A stretch of DNA of 64,000 nucleotides. Source: Anaerolineales bacterium. GTDB lineage: Bacteria > Chloroflexota > Anaerolineae > 4572-78 > J111. A model generated the notes under the pieces. That model ran no database searches and had not been told where the DNA came from. It saw nothing but the letters and a program-made list of their open reading frames with translations. This document shows positions 42,765-52,484 of this stretch, piece after piece. A program made the position numbers and the translations under genes. Every line of letters begins with the position of its first letter. Within the stretch, counting starts at the first letter, position 1. Where the stretch lies: the NCBI GenBank assembly GCA_020634855.1, contig JACKAU010000010.1, positions 310,001 to 374,000 of the forward strand, read 5' to 3'.

Positions 42765-44735
42765 GTGGCCAAACCGCTTGTTTTTATCAGTTACAGCCCT
42801 GCCGATGAAGCGCTCAAAGATCAACTGCTGTCCCACCTGGATGTATTAGGTCGGGCTGGGTTGGTCGAGGTCTGGAGCGCCGATCAGATTGGCGCGGGGG
42901 CGGAGTGGCAAGCCGAAATTGATAGGACCATCGATCAGGCCAAAGTGGCCCTGCTGCTGGTCACAGCCAACTTCCTCAACTCCGATTTCATTCTTGATGA
43001 GGAAGTACCCGCCCTACTCCAACGCCGTGAGAAGGCCGGCCTGGTTATCGTACCGGTCATCGCCAAAGCCTGCGCCTGGCAGCGCGTCGATTGGCTGGCT
43101 CGGTTGGTTGGTCATCCCGAGCGGGTCAAGCCCATCTGGCGCGGCCCTGATAGTCCGGTTGATGAGACGCTGGCTTTATTGGCCAATTATGTGGCCAAAC
43201 TGGTGGCCGGTGAACCCCCACTCGATACCGACTGGCCGCCGCCGGAACAAGTCGCCGAACGGCAAGAAGGCGATTCGATTGCCGGTGACAAAGTTATGGG
43301 CGACCAGATCGCCGGCGATAAAATCGCGGGTGACAAAATTGTGGGGGATAAAGTTCTCGGCGATAAAAAGAACGTGCTGCAAATCGGCGCGCTCAATATC
43401 CCCTTACTGCCGTTGGTCATCGGCATCATAAGTTTGGTGGCCATTCTTGGGTTTGTTTCCTACCGGACCTTCTCCCCGGCGGCGGCCCCCACGCCTACGC
43501 CGCCCCAAAACAGCCTGTTCGATGTACTGGTGGCCGACATCGGCCAAATTGATACCGGTGGCCAGCCTACGACTTCGGATGAGGGCCGGCAGATCAGCGA
43601 GCGCATTTTTGAAAGCTTACAGCTTGAGTTTGAGAATCTGCCGGTAGGCGTACAACAAGACTTTAAACCGGTCGTATGGCATGATCGTTTGCGGCCGCTG
43701 CCGGGTGGGCAGAAAATCGGTTTAATTGGCACGGGAGACGAAGCCGCCCAACTGGCTCAAGATACCGGCGCGGCGATGGTCGTCTATGGCAATCTGGATC
43801 TAATCGACGATCCCAGTCGCTTCACCCCCGAATTCTACGTTGCTTCGCTGGACGGGGAAGCCGACGGCATCGTCGGCAGCGATCAGTTCGGCGCGCCGAT
43901 CGAGCTGAGCAGTGGCTCGAACGGCGGCGATTTGGCGGCGCTCAACCTCAACAAGAAATTGAATACCCGAACGGTTGCCCTGTCGCGTTTCACGCTGGGC
44001 TTGATGTATGACTTGAGTGGATTTCATCGCGATGCGCTCGATATTTTTCAAACGGCGCTCGATGCGCTGGATTTGGACGAAACCGGCGCAGAACCGGTTT
44101 TTAACTATTTTGCGGGGCGCTCAGCCTTATTTTTAGGAGAGGATGAGACGGCATTAGATTACTTCCAAGCGGCGTTAGAGGGTGACTACCCCCGCGCCCA
44201 TATTGGATTGGGCAGTGTTCATCAGTTTCGGGCGCAGGCAGCCTTACGTCAGGGCATCGAGACGGATGACATCGATCAGGCGATTACTCAATACCAAGCG
44301 GCTGTGAACGATCCGGCCCTCTCATCAACACTCAAAACAGCGGCGCAATTGGGATTGGGGCAAGCTTATCGAGTTAAAGGCGATATCCTGGCGCGGCTGG
44401 CCGGCCAGCCGGAAGAAGCGTTTCAGTGGTTGGATCGGGCTGTAAAGGAATTAGAGGCTGTGTTGGACCCATTGCGGGAGACCCAACAGTATCGATACCT
44501 GGGTCAGGCTTATCTAACGCTGGGCGCTATCTACACGCTGGAGGGGCGACTGCGGGCCGATCCTCCGGTGAGTAAAATTTTTTACGAGAAAGCGCACGAG
44601 GCGTTTGACGCGTGTATTGCCTTGAAAACCGAATCCCCGGCTGATGACACCCTGACCCAGGATATCATCAAAGATGGGTGTGAGTCATCGGTGGCTATTC
44701 TGGAAAAAGCAGAATCGATTTTGGAGGAGAAATGA
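42765..44735 (+). CDS. TIR domain - Gly-Asp pentad repeat - TM - TPR protein
   Basis: 656 residues from GTG 42765, with GAGGAG five bases upstream; ATG 42744 is an in-frame alternative. Res ~3-150: a TIR-type domain (PLVFISYSPADEALKDQLL, VEVWSADQIGAGAEW, FILDEEVPALL), the Glu of DEE being a candidate for the NAD-cleaving residue. Res ~169-201: seven five-residue units starting GD (GDKVM, GDQIA, GDKIA and so on). Res ~212-234: one TM helix. Then a linker, an alpha/beta domain (res ~248-400), and TPR-like helical repeats (res ~400-650). Bacterial TIR proteins often make or degrade NAD-derived signals in defence; TPRs bind partners. It is coupled to the lipoprotein gene that overlaps its stop. 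Function unproven. Confidence 0.82.
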   Translation: MAKPLVFISYSPADEALKDQLLSHLDVLGRAGLVEVWSADQIGAGAEWQAEIDRTIDQAKVALLLVTANFLNSDFILDEEVPALLQRREKAGLVIVPVIAKACAWQRVDWLARLVGHPERVKPIWRGPDSPVDETLALLANYVAKLVAGEPPLDTDWPPPEQVAERQEGDSIAGDKVMGDQIAGDKIAGDKIVGDKVLGDKKNVLQIGALNIPLLPLVIGIISLVAILGFVSYRTFSPAAAPTPTPPQNSLFDVLVADIGQIDTGGQPTTSDEGRQISERIFESLQLEFENLPVGVQQDFKPVVWHDRLRPLPGGQKIGLIGTGDEAAQLAQDTGAAMVVYGNLDLIDDPSRFTPEFYVASLDGEADGIVGSDQFGAPIELSSGSNGGDLAALNLNKKLNTRTVALSRFTLGLMYDLSGFHRDALDIFQTALDALDLDETGAEPVFNYFAGRSALFLGEDETALDYFQAALEGDYPRAHIGLGSVHQFRAQAALRQGIETDDIDQAITQYQAAVNDPALSSTLKTAAQLGLGQAYRVKGDILARLAGQPEEAFQWLDRAVKELEAVLDPLRETQQYRYLGQAYLTLGAIYTLEGRLRADPPVSKIFYEKAHEAFDACIALKTESPADDTLTQDIIKDGCESSVAILEKAESILEEK

Positions 44736-45943
44736 TGATGATGTCATTAAGGTCAATGGTTGGCTTGATAGTAATGTCTATATCGGCGCTACGTGGGCTG
44801 TGGCCGAGCTTAAGCGGTAGGCAATCTCTAGCATGGAGTTGGTGGGGCGTGATGATTTTTGGGCTGGTCGCCTGCTCCGGTTCAGAGCCGCCCCCACCAA
44901 CCCCTGATCTGGTCGCCACAGAGGTAGCTGTGCAGCAAGCCGCCGCAGCTACTCTGACGGCCCAAGTTCCGGAACCATCCCCTACGAATACACTCGCAGC
45001 CGTGGAGCCAACGGCCACCGAAGCGGCTCCAACCGAGACCACCCCGCCGGAAGCCCCGACGGCTACATCTGTTCCGCCGACCAATACCCCGCCGGCGGTT
45101 GAGCCGACCCCCACGCTGCCTATTTTCGACATCCTGCCAGTCGATGGCGACAGCGGTAACCCAGACATACGCGGTCGATTTAATCGCAACGAAGGCCGCT
45201 ATGTGGTTATCCCCGATGTGCCACCCGGTTCATTGTCCGGCACGCCGCCGGAGTTTCGAGACCGGCTGGTCTTTCAAGTCGAGCCGTTCGATCCGGCCAT
45301 CGGCACGAATGACGGCGATGGTATCCAACAGGTTAATTTTACCATCATTAATCGCGATAAAGATGATGAGGAAGTTTATACCCATACTGAGCAAAACCCC
45401 CGCTACTGCGCTTTCGGCGGCGGCGAACCCAACTGCACGGTGTTTGACTATCAACAAAATGATTTCCGCTGGCCCGACGGCCCGCCTTTGGAAAACGCCA
45501 ACTACCGAGCCGTGATCGAGATTGTGCCGTTGTACAGCGATCCGGCCAGTTGGAATTGGGATTTCGCCATTCGGGGGGTGCCGGAAGTTGAGGCCGGCAA
45601 CGGTGAAGTTAAAGTCGAACTGGTGCAGCTTGGCTTCGGCAGCTTGGATCAGGTCGTTACCACCGACCTGGTCTTTCAGGTGAAAGCTTACGACACCGGC
45701 TTCGGCCCGAATGATGGCGACGGCATCGATTTTGTCGAGATGATCATCCGCAACAGCCACGGCGAGGTGATTCATAGTCGGAACGAGCAGAACGCGGCCT
45801 ACTGCCTCTTTAGCGGCGGTGAGCCGGATTGCAACCGGCTGCCACTCAATCAGATCGACTCCGGCACGTATACCTTGCAGGCTATCGCCCACGCCGTAAA
45901 CGGGCAAACCCAGTCGATTGAGACAACGATTGAAATTCCGTAA
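44732..45943 (+). CDS. Lipoprotein with two repeated beta-sandwich-like modules
   Basis: 403 residues. Four ATG codons in a row (44732-44743) overlap the stop of the TIR gene; GGAGG favours the second or third. The signal peptide ends in a lipobox (GLVAC-S), then comes a Thr/Pro/Glu-rich linker (res ~55-130). Two modules follow, each with an LVFQV start, NDGDGI, a F/M-I-I-N/R strand, an EQNxxYC segment and a GGEPxC Cys: res ~180-260 and ~300-370. Each probably forms a Cys-Cys bridge. I do not recognise a named family; an Ig-like or adhesion fold is likely. Coupling to the TIR-TPR membrane protein suggests they work on the same envelope process. Confidence 0.75.
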   Translation: MMMMSLRSMVGLIVMSISALRGLWPSLSGRQSLAWSWWGVMIFGLVACSGSEPPPPTPDLVATEVAVQQAAAATLTAQVPEPSPTNTLAAVEPTATEAAPTETTPPEAPTATSVPPTNTPPAVEPTPTLPIFDILPVDGDSGNPDIRGRFNRNEGRYVVIPDVPPGSLSGTPPEFRDRLVFQVEPFDPAIGTNDGDGIQQVNFTIINRDKDDEEVYTHTEQNPRYCAFGGGEPNCTVFDYQQNDFRWPDGPPLENANYRAVIEIVPLYSDPASWNWDFAIRGVPEVEAGNGEVKVELVQLGFGSLDQVVTTDLVFQVKAYDTGFGPNDGDGIDFVEMIIRNSHGEVIHSRNEQNAAYCLFSGGEPDCNRLPLNQIDSGTYTLQAIAHAVNGQTQSIETTIEIP

Positions 45944-46387
45944 TTCCCTCGCGTTATCCGGCGCGACGATTTTATTTAACATTGTGAAATTCCTCATTAT
46001 GTCTTTTTGACAGTATGTAGGCTTGTCAATTAGAATGCGTTTAGGTGTCTAATATATCACGAATATATTATTTACTCCCCTTCACTATTCACAGCTTAAA
46101 TATAACGACGGTGCCAGAAACCAGATCCGGGACTTGAGCAACGATTTAGGGATAATGTTGATGCCCGTCTTTTGAATTTAGTCCGGCTTTTTACGGGACG
46201 ACTTTTCCTGCTCCAATTTATTACGAAGATACGACCGTGCAAATCCTCAATGAATGAAGGATTGCCTCTTACCCGCCAGGCCAAATTCGCGACCTATGGT
46301 TAATTCCGTCGCCTTAACGCCTTGCACCAATGGTGCTGGCAAATTCTAAAGTACCCGTAGTAAACCAAGAGAAAAGGAGGATTTTTG
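45944..46387. other. Intergenic region, no gene found
   Basis: 444 bases between the lipoprotein gene and the family 5 solute-binding gene. A/T-rich in the first half (with TATATCACGAATATATTA near 46053). I see no supported ORF, no clear terminator and no strong promoter pair, although the ribosome site AAAAGGAGG at its end serves ATG 46388. Confidence 0.45.
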
Positions 46388-48124
46388 ATGAAGAAACCCA
46401 CCGTTTCCATACAGGAATTGGAGCAGGTTCATCCCTACCTGCCTCAAGCCTGTCAGCAGTTGGAGCAGGGGCGCATCTCACGCCGCGAGTTTTTGCGCAC
46501 CGCGACCCTGCTGGGGCTGTCGGCCGGGACGGCGATGGTGGCCGCCGGCTGTGGGGCTGCGGCCACCCCGCCGCCCACAGCCACCCCCGCGCCCACAGCG
46601 ACCCCCGCCGCCAGTACGATTCAACGCGGCGGCACCCTACGAGTCGCCAGCCAGGTCTTACCGGTCAGCCATCCGGCCCGCTTTTTGCGCCTGAGCCAAT
46701 CGGCCAACCAATTTCGGCCTGTCTTTGAGTATCTGACCGTCACTAATCGCGATAACATCACCCAGCCTTACATGCTCGATAGTTGGAGTACGAGCGACGA
46801 TCTCACCACGTGGACGCTCAACCTGCGGCAGAATATCGCCTGGACCAACGGCGATCCCTTCACGGCTGAACACGTCAAGTTCAACTTTGAACAGTGGCTC
46901 GACCCCGAAATCGGCTCGTCGATAGCCAGTTCATGGGCCGGATTTTTGACGCCCGCCGGGGTGGAAGTGGTCGATGATTATACCGTCCGGCTCAATCTCG
47001 ACCAACCGCTGCTGGCCGTACCGGAAATTATGTCCGATTACCCTTCGATGGTGATCCACCCCAGCTTCGACGGCGATATCAGCAGCGGCGACAACCCTAG
47101 CACCGGCCCCTATACACTGGATGAATATGTGTTAGGCTCGCACGCTAGAGTGGTTCGCCGCGACGATTACTGGCAGGTGGGGCAAGACGGCCAGCCGTTG
47201 CCCTACCTCGACGCGATTGAGTGGCGGGACCTTGGCCCGGATCAGGCTGAGTGGATTTCGGCGTTGACCAGTGGTCAAGTTGACACGATGTTCAGTCCCA
47301 ACATTGAAACCGTCCGAACCTTGCAAGGCAATGACAATTTCTATGTTTTGACGACCGGCACCGCTCAGGCGCGAGTATTGCGCTTTCAGGTTGATCGCGA
47401 ACCCTGGACCGACAACCGCTACGTGCAAGCGGTCAAGATGTGCCAAGACCGGCAGGAAATTATGAATATCGCCGGCCTGGGACAAGGCTTACTGGGTTAT
47501 GACACCCACGTTTCGCCGGTTCATCCCGAGTTTGCGCCGATGGAGGTGCCGGAGTTCAATCCGGCGGCGGCTCGCGTCTTGCTGGAGAGCATCGGCGGGC
47601 GGGAAGGCCGTCGCTTATCGTTGGAGCTTACCTATGGCGACAGCGAACCGGATACCGTCGCCTTTGCCGAACTGCTGAAGGAAAACGCTGCCAAGGCCGG
47701 TATCACCATTATTCTCAACCCCATGCCGACCTCAGAATATTTGTCCCCGTCGGACGAATACCCTGAGGGGGTCTGGCTGGGCGTGCCGGTCGGCATCACC
47801 CCTTGGGCCCATCGACCGTTAGCCGTTCAGGTCCTGCCCTTGGCCTACACCGCCGGGGCTGTCTGGAATGAATCGCATTGGGTCAACGAGGAGTTCTCAA
47901 ACCTACTCCAACAGGCCCAGGGCACCCTCGATATCGAAGCCCGCCGCAGTATCATGGCCGAACTCCAGCGCATTCAAAGCGAAGAAGGATCCATCGGCAT
48001 TTCGTGGTGGCTCAGCAGTTTTGCGGTCATCAATCCCGGTTTCCAAAACGTCGAAGCCCATCCCGCCAATTACGCCCTGTGGAATGAGGTTTGGTACGAT
48101 CCGGCCCGAGATCCATTAACTTAG
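46388..48124 (+). CDS. ABC transporter substrate-binding protein, family 5, Tat-exported lipoprotein
   Basis: 578 residues from ATG 46388 (AAAAGGAGG seven bases upstream). The N-terminus carries a twin-arginine motif SRREFLR (res ~35) and a lipobox VAAGC-G; a Pro/Thr linker follows, then an SBP_bac_5 domain (LRQNIAWTNGDPFTAEHVKFNFEQWLDP is its typical block). Family 5 proteins bind peptides, nickel, opines or osmolytes for ABC importers. No ABC permease or ATPase is next to it; instead a BCCT carrier follows 33 bases later. A distant ABC transporter, or a ligand shared with the BCCT, are both possible. Confidence 0.88.
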   Translation: MKKPTVSIQELEQVHPYLPQACQQLEQGRISRREFLRTATLLGLSAGTAMVAAGCGAAATPPPTATPAPTATPAASTIQRGGTLRVASQVLPVSHPARFLRLSQSANQFRPVFEYLTVTNRDNITQPYMLDSWSTSDDLTTWTLNLRQNIAWTNGDPFTAEHVKFNFEQWLDPEIGSSIASSWAGFLTPAGVEVVDDYTVRLNLDQPLLAVPEIMSDYPSMVIHPSFDGDISSGDNPSTGPYTLDEYVLGSHARVVRRDDYWQVGQDGQPLPYLDAIEWRDLGPDQAEWISALTSGQVDTMFSPNIETVRTLQGNDNFYVLTTGTAQARVLRFQVDREPWTDNRYVQAVKMCQDRQEIMNIAGLGQGLLGYDTHVSPVHPEFAPMEVPEFNPAAARVLLESIGGREGRRLSLELTYGDSEPDTVAFAELLKENAAKAGITIILNPMPTSEYLSPSDEYPEGVWLGVPVGITPWAHRPLAVQVLPLAYTAGAVWNESHWVNEEFSNLLQQAQGTLDIEARRSIMAELQRIQSEEGSIGISWWLSSFAVINPGFQNVEAHPANYALWNEVWYDPARDPLT

Positions 48125-48157
48125 AAAAGTCATCATAGCTTAGAATAGGAGAAAAAT

Positions 48158-49852
48158 ATGACCGTTGATAGACACATCGCCGCGCCGTCGCCCGGGTCTG
48201 CCGAAATGAAAGGGCTGCAAGTCCAACCCACCGCCTCGATCAGAAATGAGGTCCCTGATCGGCAGCCGGGCGATACCAACATTGTCCGCTGGGGGTTTGA
48301 TCTCCATCCGCAGGTCTCCTTTATCGCCGGCGGTCTGCTGATCTTATTTATCGCCGGGACGCTGCTCTTTCAGGAACAAGCCAACCTTATCTTTAGTAAT
48401 ACCCTCAACTTTATTAGCAGCACGTTTGGCTGGTTCTACATCCTGGCCGCCAACGTTTATTTGATCGTGATGGTCATTTTTGCCTTTAGTAAATTCGGCA
48501 AAATTAGGTTGGGTGGTCCTAATGCCCAGCCTGAATTCACCACGTTTGCCTGGTACGCCATGCTCATCAGCGCCGGGATGGGGATCGGGTTGATGTTTTG
48601 GAGCGTCGGCGAGCCGATCTTCCATATGGAAGCGCCGCCGCCTTTATTTCCTGATGTCGAACCGGGCAGTGCTGCCGCCGCGCAGGTGGCGATGGGCATC
48701 ACCTACTATCACTGGGGACTGCATCCCTGGGGCTTGTACGCGTTGGTTGGGCTGTCGCTGGGCTTCTTTGCCTTCAACCGGGGCCTGCCGCTGACCATTC
48801 GCTCGGTCTTCTATCCGATTTTGGGCGAGGGCATCTACGGCTTTTGGGGTAACCTCATCGATATTCTATCCGTCCTGGCCACGCTGTTCGGACTGGCGAC
48901 GTCACTGGGTTTTGGGGTACAGCAGGTAGCCGCCGGGTTGAACTTCCTATTTGGCCTGCCCGATACGACGATTTTTCAGGTTATCCTCATTGCCATCATT
49001 ACCGGTTTCGCCACAATGTCAGTCGTAGCCGGGCTAGACGGCGGCGTTCGCCGGCTGAGCGAGTGGAATATATACATCGCCTCCGCCTTTCTGCTGTTTA
49101 TGCTGATTGCCGGCCCTACCCTATTTATTATGGGGACATTCACCCAGAGCCTGGGCTTTTATGCCCAAATCTTACCCAGTCTGAGCTTTTGGACGGAGTC
49201 TTTTGAAGGCACCACCTGGCAAAGCGGTTGGACCGTCTTCTACTGGGGCTGGTGGATTTCCTGGTCGCCGTTTGTGGGTATGTTCATTGCCCGGGTCTCC
49301 AAAGGACGTACGGTCAAAGAGTTTATTCTGGGCGTGATTATTCTGCCTTCGCTGCTGTCATTCCTGTGGATGTCGACCTTTGGCGGATCGGCCTTATGGC
49401 TGCAATTGAGCGGCACGGCCGATATTGAAGGCGCGGTCAATGCCAATGTGGCTACGGCGCTGTTCGAAATGCTGAGTTACTTCCCGCTAACGTCGATCAC
49501 GTCGCTGGTGGGCATTATTCTGGTTACCTTCTTCTTTGTCACCTCGTCCGACTCCGGCTCGCTGGTGGTCGATCACCTGACTTCCGGCGGCAAGCTCGAC
49601 TCGCCGGTGCCGCAGCGGATCTTCTGGGCGGTGATGGAAGGGGTGGTGGCCGCTGTGCTGTTGCTGGGCGGCGGTTTGGGCGCCCTACAAACGGCGTCGA
49701 TCACCACCGGGTTACCCTTTGCCGTGGTACTGCTGATAATGTGTTATAGCTTATACCGGGGCCTGGCTGAGGATTGGGAGATACTTGAGACGGATGAACT
49801 GCGGGAGAAAGTGGGCGAGTTTTCCCCGGCCCAGCCCGCGTTGGCGGAGTAA
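48158..49852 (+). CDS. BCCT family betaine/choline/carnitine transporter
   Basis: 564 residues, 12 TM helices. The BCCT signature is plain: WTVFYWGWWISWSPFVGMF with its Trp cluster, then IARVSKGRTVKEFILGV; also GMGIGLMFWSVGEP at the first substrate site. These carriers take up glycine betaine, choline or carnitine with Na+ or H+, mainly for osmoprotection. The N-terminus is a ~45-residue hydrophilic extension. Co-transcribed with the family 5 binding protein. Confidence 0.93.
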   Translation: MTVDRHIAAPSPGSAEMKGLQVQPTASIRNEVPDRQPGDTNIVRWGFDLHPQVSFIAGGLLILFIAGTLLFQEQANLIFSNTLNFISSTFGWFYILAANVYLIVMVIFAFSKFGKIRLGGPNAQPEFTTFAWYAMLISAGMGIGLMFWSVGEPIFHMEAPPPLFPDVEPGSAAAAQVAMGITYYHWGLHPWGLYALVGLSLGFFAFNRGLPLTIRSVFYPILGEGIYGFWGNLIDILSVLATLFGLATSLGFGVQQVAAGLNFLFGLPDTTIFQVILIAIITGFATMSVVAGLDGGVRRLSEWNIYIASAFLLFMLIAGPTLFIMGTFTQSLGFYAQILPSLSFWTESFEGTTWQSGWTVFYWGWWISWSPFVGMFIARVSKGRTVKEFILGVIILPSLLSFLWMSTFGGSALWLQLSGTADIEGAVNANVATALFEMLSYFPLTSITSLVGIILVTFFFVTSSDSGSLVVDHLTSGGKLDSPVPQRIFWAVMEGVVAAVLLLGGGLGALQTASITTGLPFAVVLLIMCYSLYRGLAEDWEILETDELREKVGEFSPAQPALAE

Positions 49853-49871
49853 TTGATTGAGAACACATATC

Positions 49872-49934
49872 ACCCTCACCCCCAACCCCTCTCCCTCAGG
49901 GAGAGGGGAGTCGCGTCAGCGACAGGGTGAGGGT
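49872..49934. repeat. Nested hairpin of the CACCCTCACCCCCAACC type
   Basis: The outer arms ACCCTCACCC (49872-49881) and GGGTGAGGGT (49925-49934) enclose an inner hairpin CCCCTCTCCCT / AGGGAGAGGGG (49886-49896 and 49898-49908). Elements of this sequence are widely scattered in many bacterial genomes as intergenic repeats. It lies between the BCCT and Usp genes and may also stop transcription. Confidence 0.7.
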
Positions 49935-49954
49935 TATTTTTGAAGGAGAAATTG

Positions 49955-50887
49955 ATGTATCGCACCATATTAGTGCCGCTGGACGGCTCCGAGCGAGCCG
50001 AAGCCATAATTCCTCACGTTGAAAACCTGGCGCAGCACGAACATGCCAAAGTTGTGTTGACCCAGGTCATCGAACCGGTCAGTCGTAGTTTTGTGCTTGA
50101 CCCCGATGCGCCGCCGAAGTACAAATTCGATACCTCCGGGGCCGATACCGCCAAAGCTTATCTGGCCCGATGGCAGAAAAAATTTGAACTGCAAGGAATC
50201 AATGCTGAGACGCTGCTCATGTGGGGACCTACCGTGGAGAGTATCATCCATGCTGCTAACGAGGCTAAGGCCGATCTAATCGCCGTAACCAGCCAGGGCC
50301 GCTCCGGACTGGCTCAGGTTTTCTACGGCAGCGTGGCCTCCGGACTTTTGAACCGCGTGCGTCGCCCGCTGCTGCTGGTTCGCCCGAATACGCGACCCAT
50401 TACCGCGGATAACCGACATATCCTGGCCCCGATGGACGGCTCGAAGCGCTCCGAGGCCATTTTGCCTCACGTGGAAGGCGTGGCCAAACTGTACGACGCC
50501 GAGGTCACCCTGTTGCGGGTGGTGGTGACCCTCAACCAAAATGTCGCTTACGACAACATCGAGGCCGAGTTTGAAGCCAAGGAAGTTCACGGTCATTTGC
50601 TGAACCGGCTGGGTGAATCGCAAGAAGTCGAACGTTTTAGCAAAGCCAGAGAGCACATTCTGGTCCAGCGCAACAAGCTCAGGCAGAAAGGGCTAAATGT
50701 TGAGGCTCTGTTAATGCATGGCCGTCCGGTGGATGGCATTGTGCGCACGGCGGAGAATATCCAGGCCGATTTAATCGCACTGACTAGCCAAGGCCATACC
50801 GGTCTGGCTCAAGTCTTTTACGGCAGCGTCGCCTCCGGGATCATGAATCAGATCGAGCGTCCGCTGCTGCTGGTGAAACCTGACTAG
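49955..50887 (+). CDS. Universal stress protein with two Usp domains
   Basis: 310 residues from ATG 49955, with AAGGAG upstream. Domain 1 (res ~1-145) starts YRTILVPLDGSERAEA; domain 2 (res ~155-310) starts NRHILAPMDGSKRSEA. Both have the ATP-binding G-x2-G-x9-G-S pattern (SQGRSGLAQVFYGSVASG and SQGHTGLAQVFYGSVASG), so both may bind ATP. Usp proteins respond to starvation, osmotic or respiratory stress. The nearby BCCT fits an osmotic-stress setting, by inference. Confidence 0.92.
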   Translation: MYRTILVPLDGSERAEAIIPHVENLAQHEHAKVVLTQVIEPVSRSFVLDPDAPPKYKFDTSGADTAKAYLARWQKKFELQGINAETLLMWGPTVESIIHAANEAKADLIAVTSQGRSGLAQVFYGSVASGLLNRVRRPLLLVRPNTRPITADNRHILAPMDGSKRSEAILPHVEGVAKLYDAEVTLLRVVVTLNQNVAYDNIEAEFEAKEVHGHLLNRLGESQEVERFSKAREHILVQRNKLRQKGLNVEALLMHGRPVDGIVRTAENIQADLIALTSQGHTGLAQVFYGSVASGIMNQIERPLLLVKPD

Positions 50888-51536
50888 CCCCCACCGGCGG
50901 ACGCATCGCCACAGTTTGTAGTAATCGCTTTAGCGGCGCCGCCCATAGCAATAGCTAAAGTCAGTACTACGAACTAAGGCGTTACGTCGGCTAAATAACG
51001 ATATTGCCGTAAGTAAGATAAAGTGTAAAAAAAGAAAGGTAGAAATTGCGCTAAAAGGCCAAACGAACCAGGATGGCTGAATGAAAAAAGAACATATCAA
51101 ACTGAGTAAAGCAGACCGAGCGTATCTCGAGAAATTGGTAAGTACAGGCGAGTTGGCGGCAAGAGTATGCAGACGGGCCATAGGCTTGCTGGAACTCGAT
51201 CGCGGTAAAACGTATAGTGTGGTTTCTCAAACGCTCAACGTCAATCATAACACCATGACCACTTGGGCTGAGAATTACAAGAGCGAAGGGGGTAGTTGTA
51301 TTCAGGATAAACCCCGCACCGGACGCCCCATCGAAATCGATGATCAACAACGGGCCCAGGTTACCGCGCTAGCCTGTAGTGAGCCGCCAGAGGGCTACTC
51401 CAAATGGAGCTTATGCTGGCTGACAAAGCGGTCGTGGGCTACTGTGACCACATCTCTCATAGCGAGGTCAGAGACATTCTCAAAAAAACAAACTCAAACC
51501 GCATCTAAAACGGACGTGGTGCATCGGTCAGATGAA

Positions 51537-52484
51537 GTGAAATAGTCAAGACTTAATCTGACACTTGTGATAAAATTATGTAAACGAAGAAAGGCCAAGT
51601 GTACAGATGACCATCGATGAAAAAATCATCAAACCCAAGTTAGGACTGTTGAAGTTAGCCGAACAATTGGGCAATGTTAGCCAGGCCTGTAAGATTATGG
51701 GCTACTCCCGAGACAGCTTCTACGGTTTTAAGGAACTGGCCGAAAGTGAACCAATGGTCCTAACCGAAGCCCAAGTGAAAGCCTTGGAAAAAGCCCAAGA
51801 GCAACGCCCGGCTGAAGGGCAGATTGAAACGGAACATCCGGGCTATTTGGGCAGTCAAGACACCTACTATGTCGGCACGATCAAAGGGATTGGCCGCATT
51901 TATCAACAGACTTTTATTGATACCTACAGCAAAGTGGCCTTGGCCAAACTGTATGACCGCAAAAACGCGCTGGTGGCCGCCGACTTGCTCAATGATCGAG
52001 TGGTGCCCTTTTTCGAGCAACAGCAGTTGCCTTTGTTGCGTATTTTGACCGACCGTGGTACAGAATATTGCGGTTCCATTCAACATCACGAGTTTCAGTT
52101 GTATCTGGCTATCGAGAATATTGACCATTCCAAGACCAAAGTGCGCTCACCACAAAGTAACGGCATTTGTGAACGCTTCCATCGCACCATCCAAGATGAG
52201 TTTTATCAAGTGGCCTTTCGCAAAAAGCTTTACACCTCCCTGGACGAGCTACAGGCCGATCTAGACGAATGGCTTGAAAGCTACAATCGGGAGCGACCCC
52301 ACACGGGCAAATATTGTGACGGTCGAACTCCGTTTCAGACTTTGAGAGAGACCAAACATCTGGCTTTTCGGAAGCAACTTGAACGTCAATTTCACCCTGT
52401 AGCAGCTGAGCCTACCTCAGTCTCGACTCACCCTTTTTCTGCTGTCAGTTAATTCCCTTGTGTCAGTTCAAGTCTCGTTTATTA
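51537..52484 (+). mobile_element. IS481-like insertion sequence inside the IS630 gene
   Basis: CAGATGAA occurs at both junctions (51529-51536 and 52485-52492), an 8-bp target duplication. Subterminal inverted repeats are GACTTAATCTGACAC at 51550-51564 and the complement of 52460-52474, matching 13 of 15. The one gene inside is at 51607-52452. The element is ~950 bp, short for this family. Confidence 0.85.
51607..52452 (+). CDS. Integrase-core transposase of the IS481-like element, internally shortened
   Basis: 281 residues; family members of this type are usually about 350. The N-terminal HTH (LAEQLGNVSQACKIMGYSRDSFYGFKEL) is followed directly by EPMVLTEAQVKALEKAQ. From memory of relatives, a ~70-residue stretch between these two (second HTH region) is absent, so an in-frame deletion is likely. 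The rve catalytic domain looks whole: QDTYYVG, LTDRGTEYCG and NGICERFHRT give the DDE triad. Activity is doubtful because of the deletion, but the element did transpose after the IS630 copy arrived. Confidence 0.85.
   Translation: MTIDEKIIKPKLGLLKLAEQLGNVSQACKIMGYSRDSFYGFKELAESEPMVLTEAQVKALEKAQEQRPAEGQIETEHPGYLGSQDTYYVGTIKGIGRIYQQTFIDTYSKVALAKLYDRKNALVAADLLNDRVVPFFEQQQLPLLRILTDRGTEYCGSIQHHEFQLYLAIENIDHSKTKVRSPQSNGICERFHRTIQDEFYQVAFRKKLYTSLDELQADLDEWLESYNRERPHTGKYCDGRTPFQTLRETKHLAFRKQLERQFHPVAAEPTSVSTHPFSAVS

Noticed and set aside
45230..45997. 255-codon minus-strand ORF
   Set aside because: Antisense to the lipoprotein gene with signal peptide and repeated modules; no start signal of its own.
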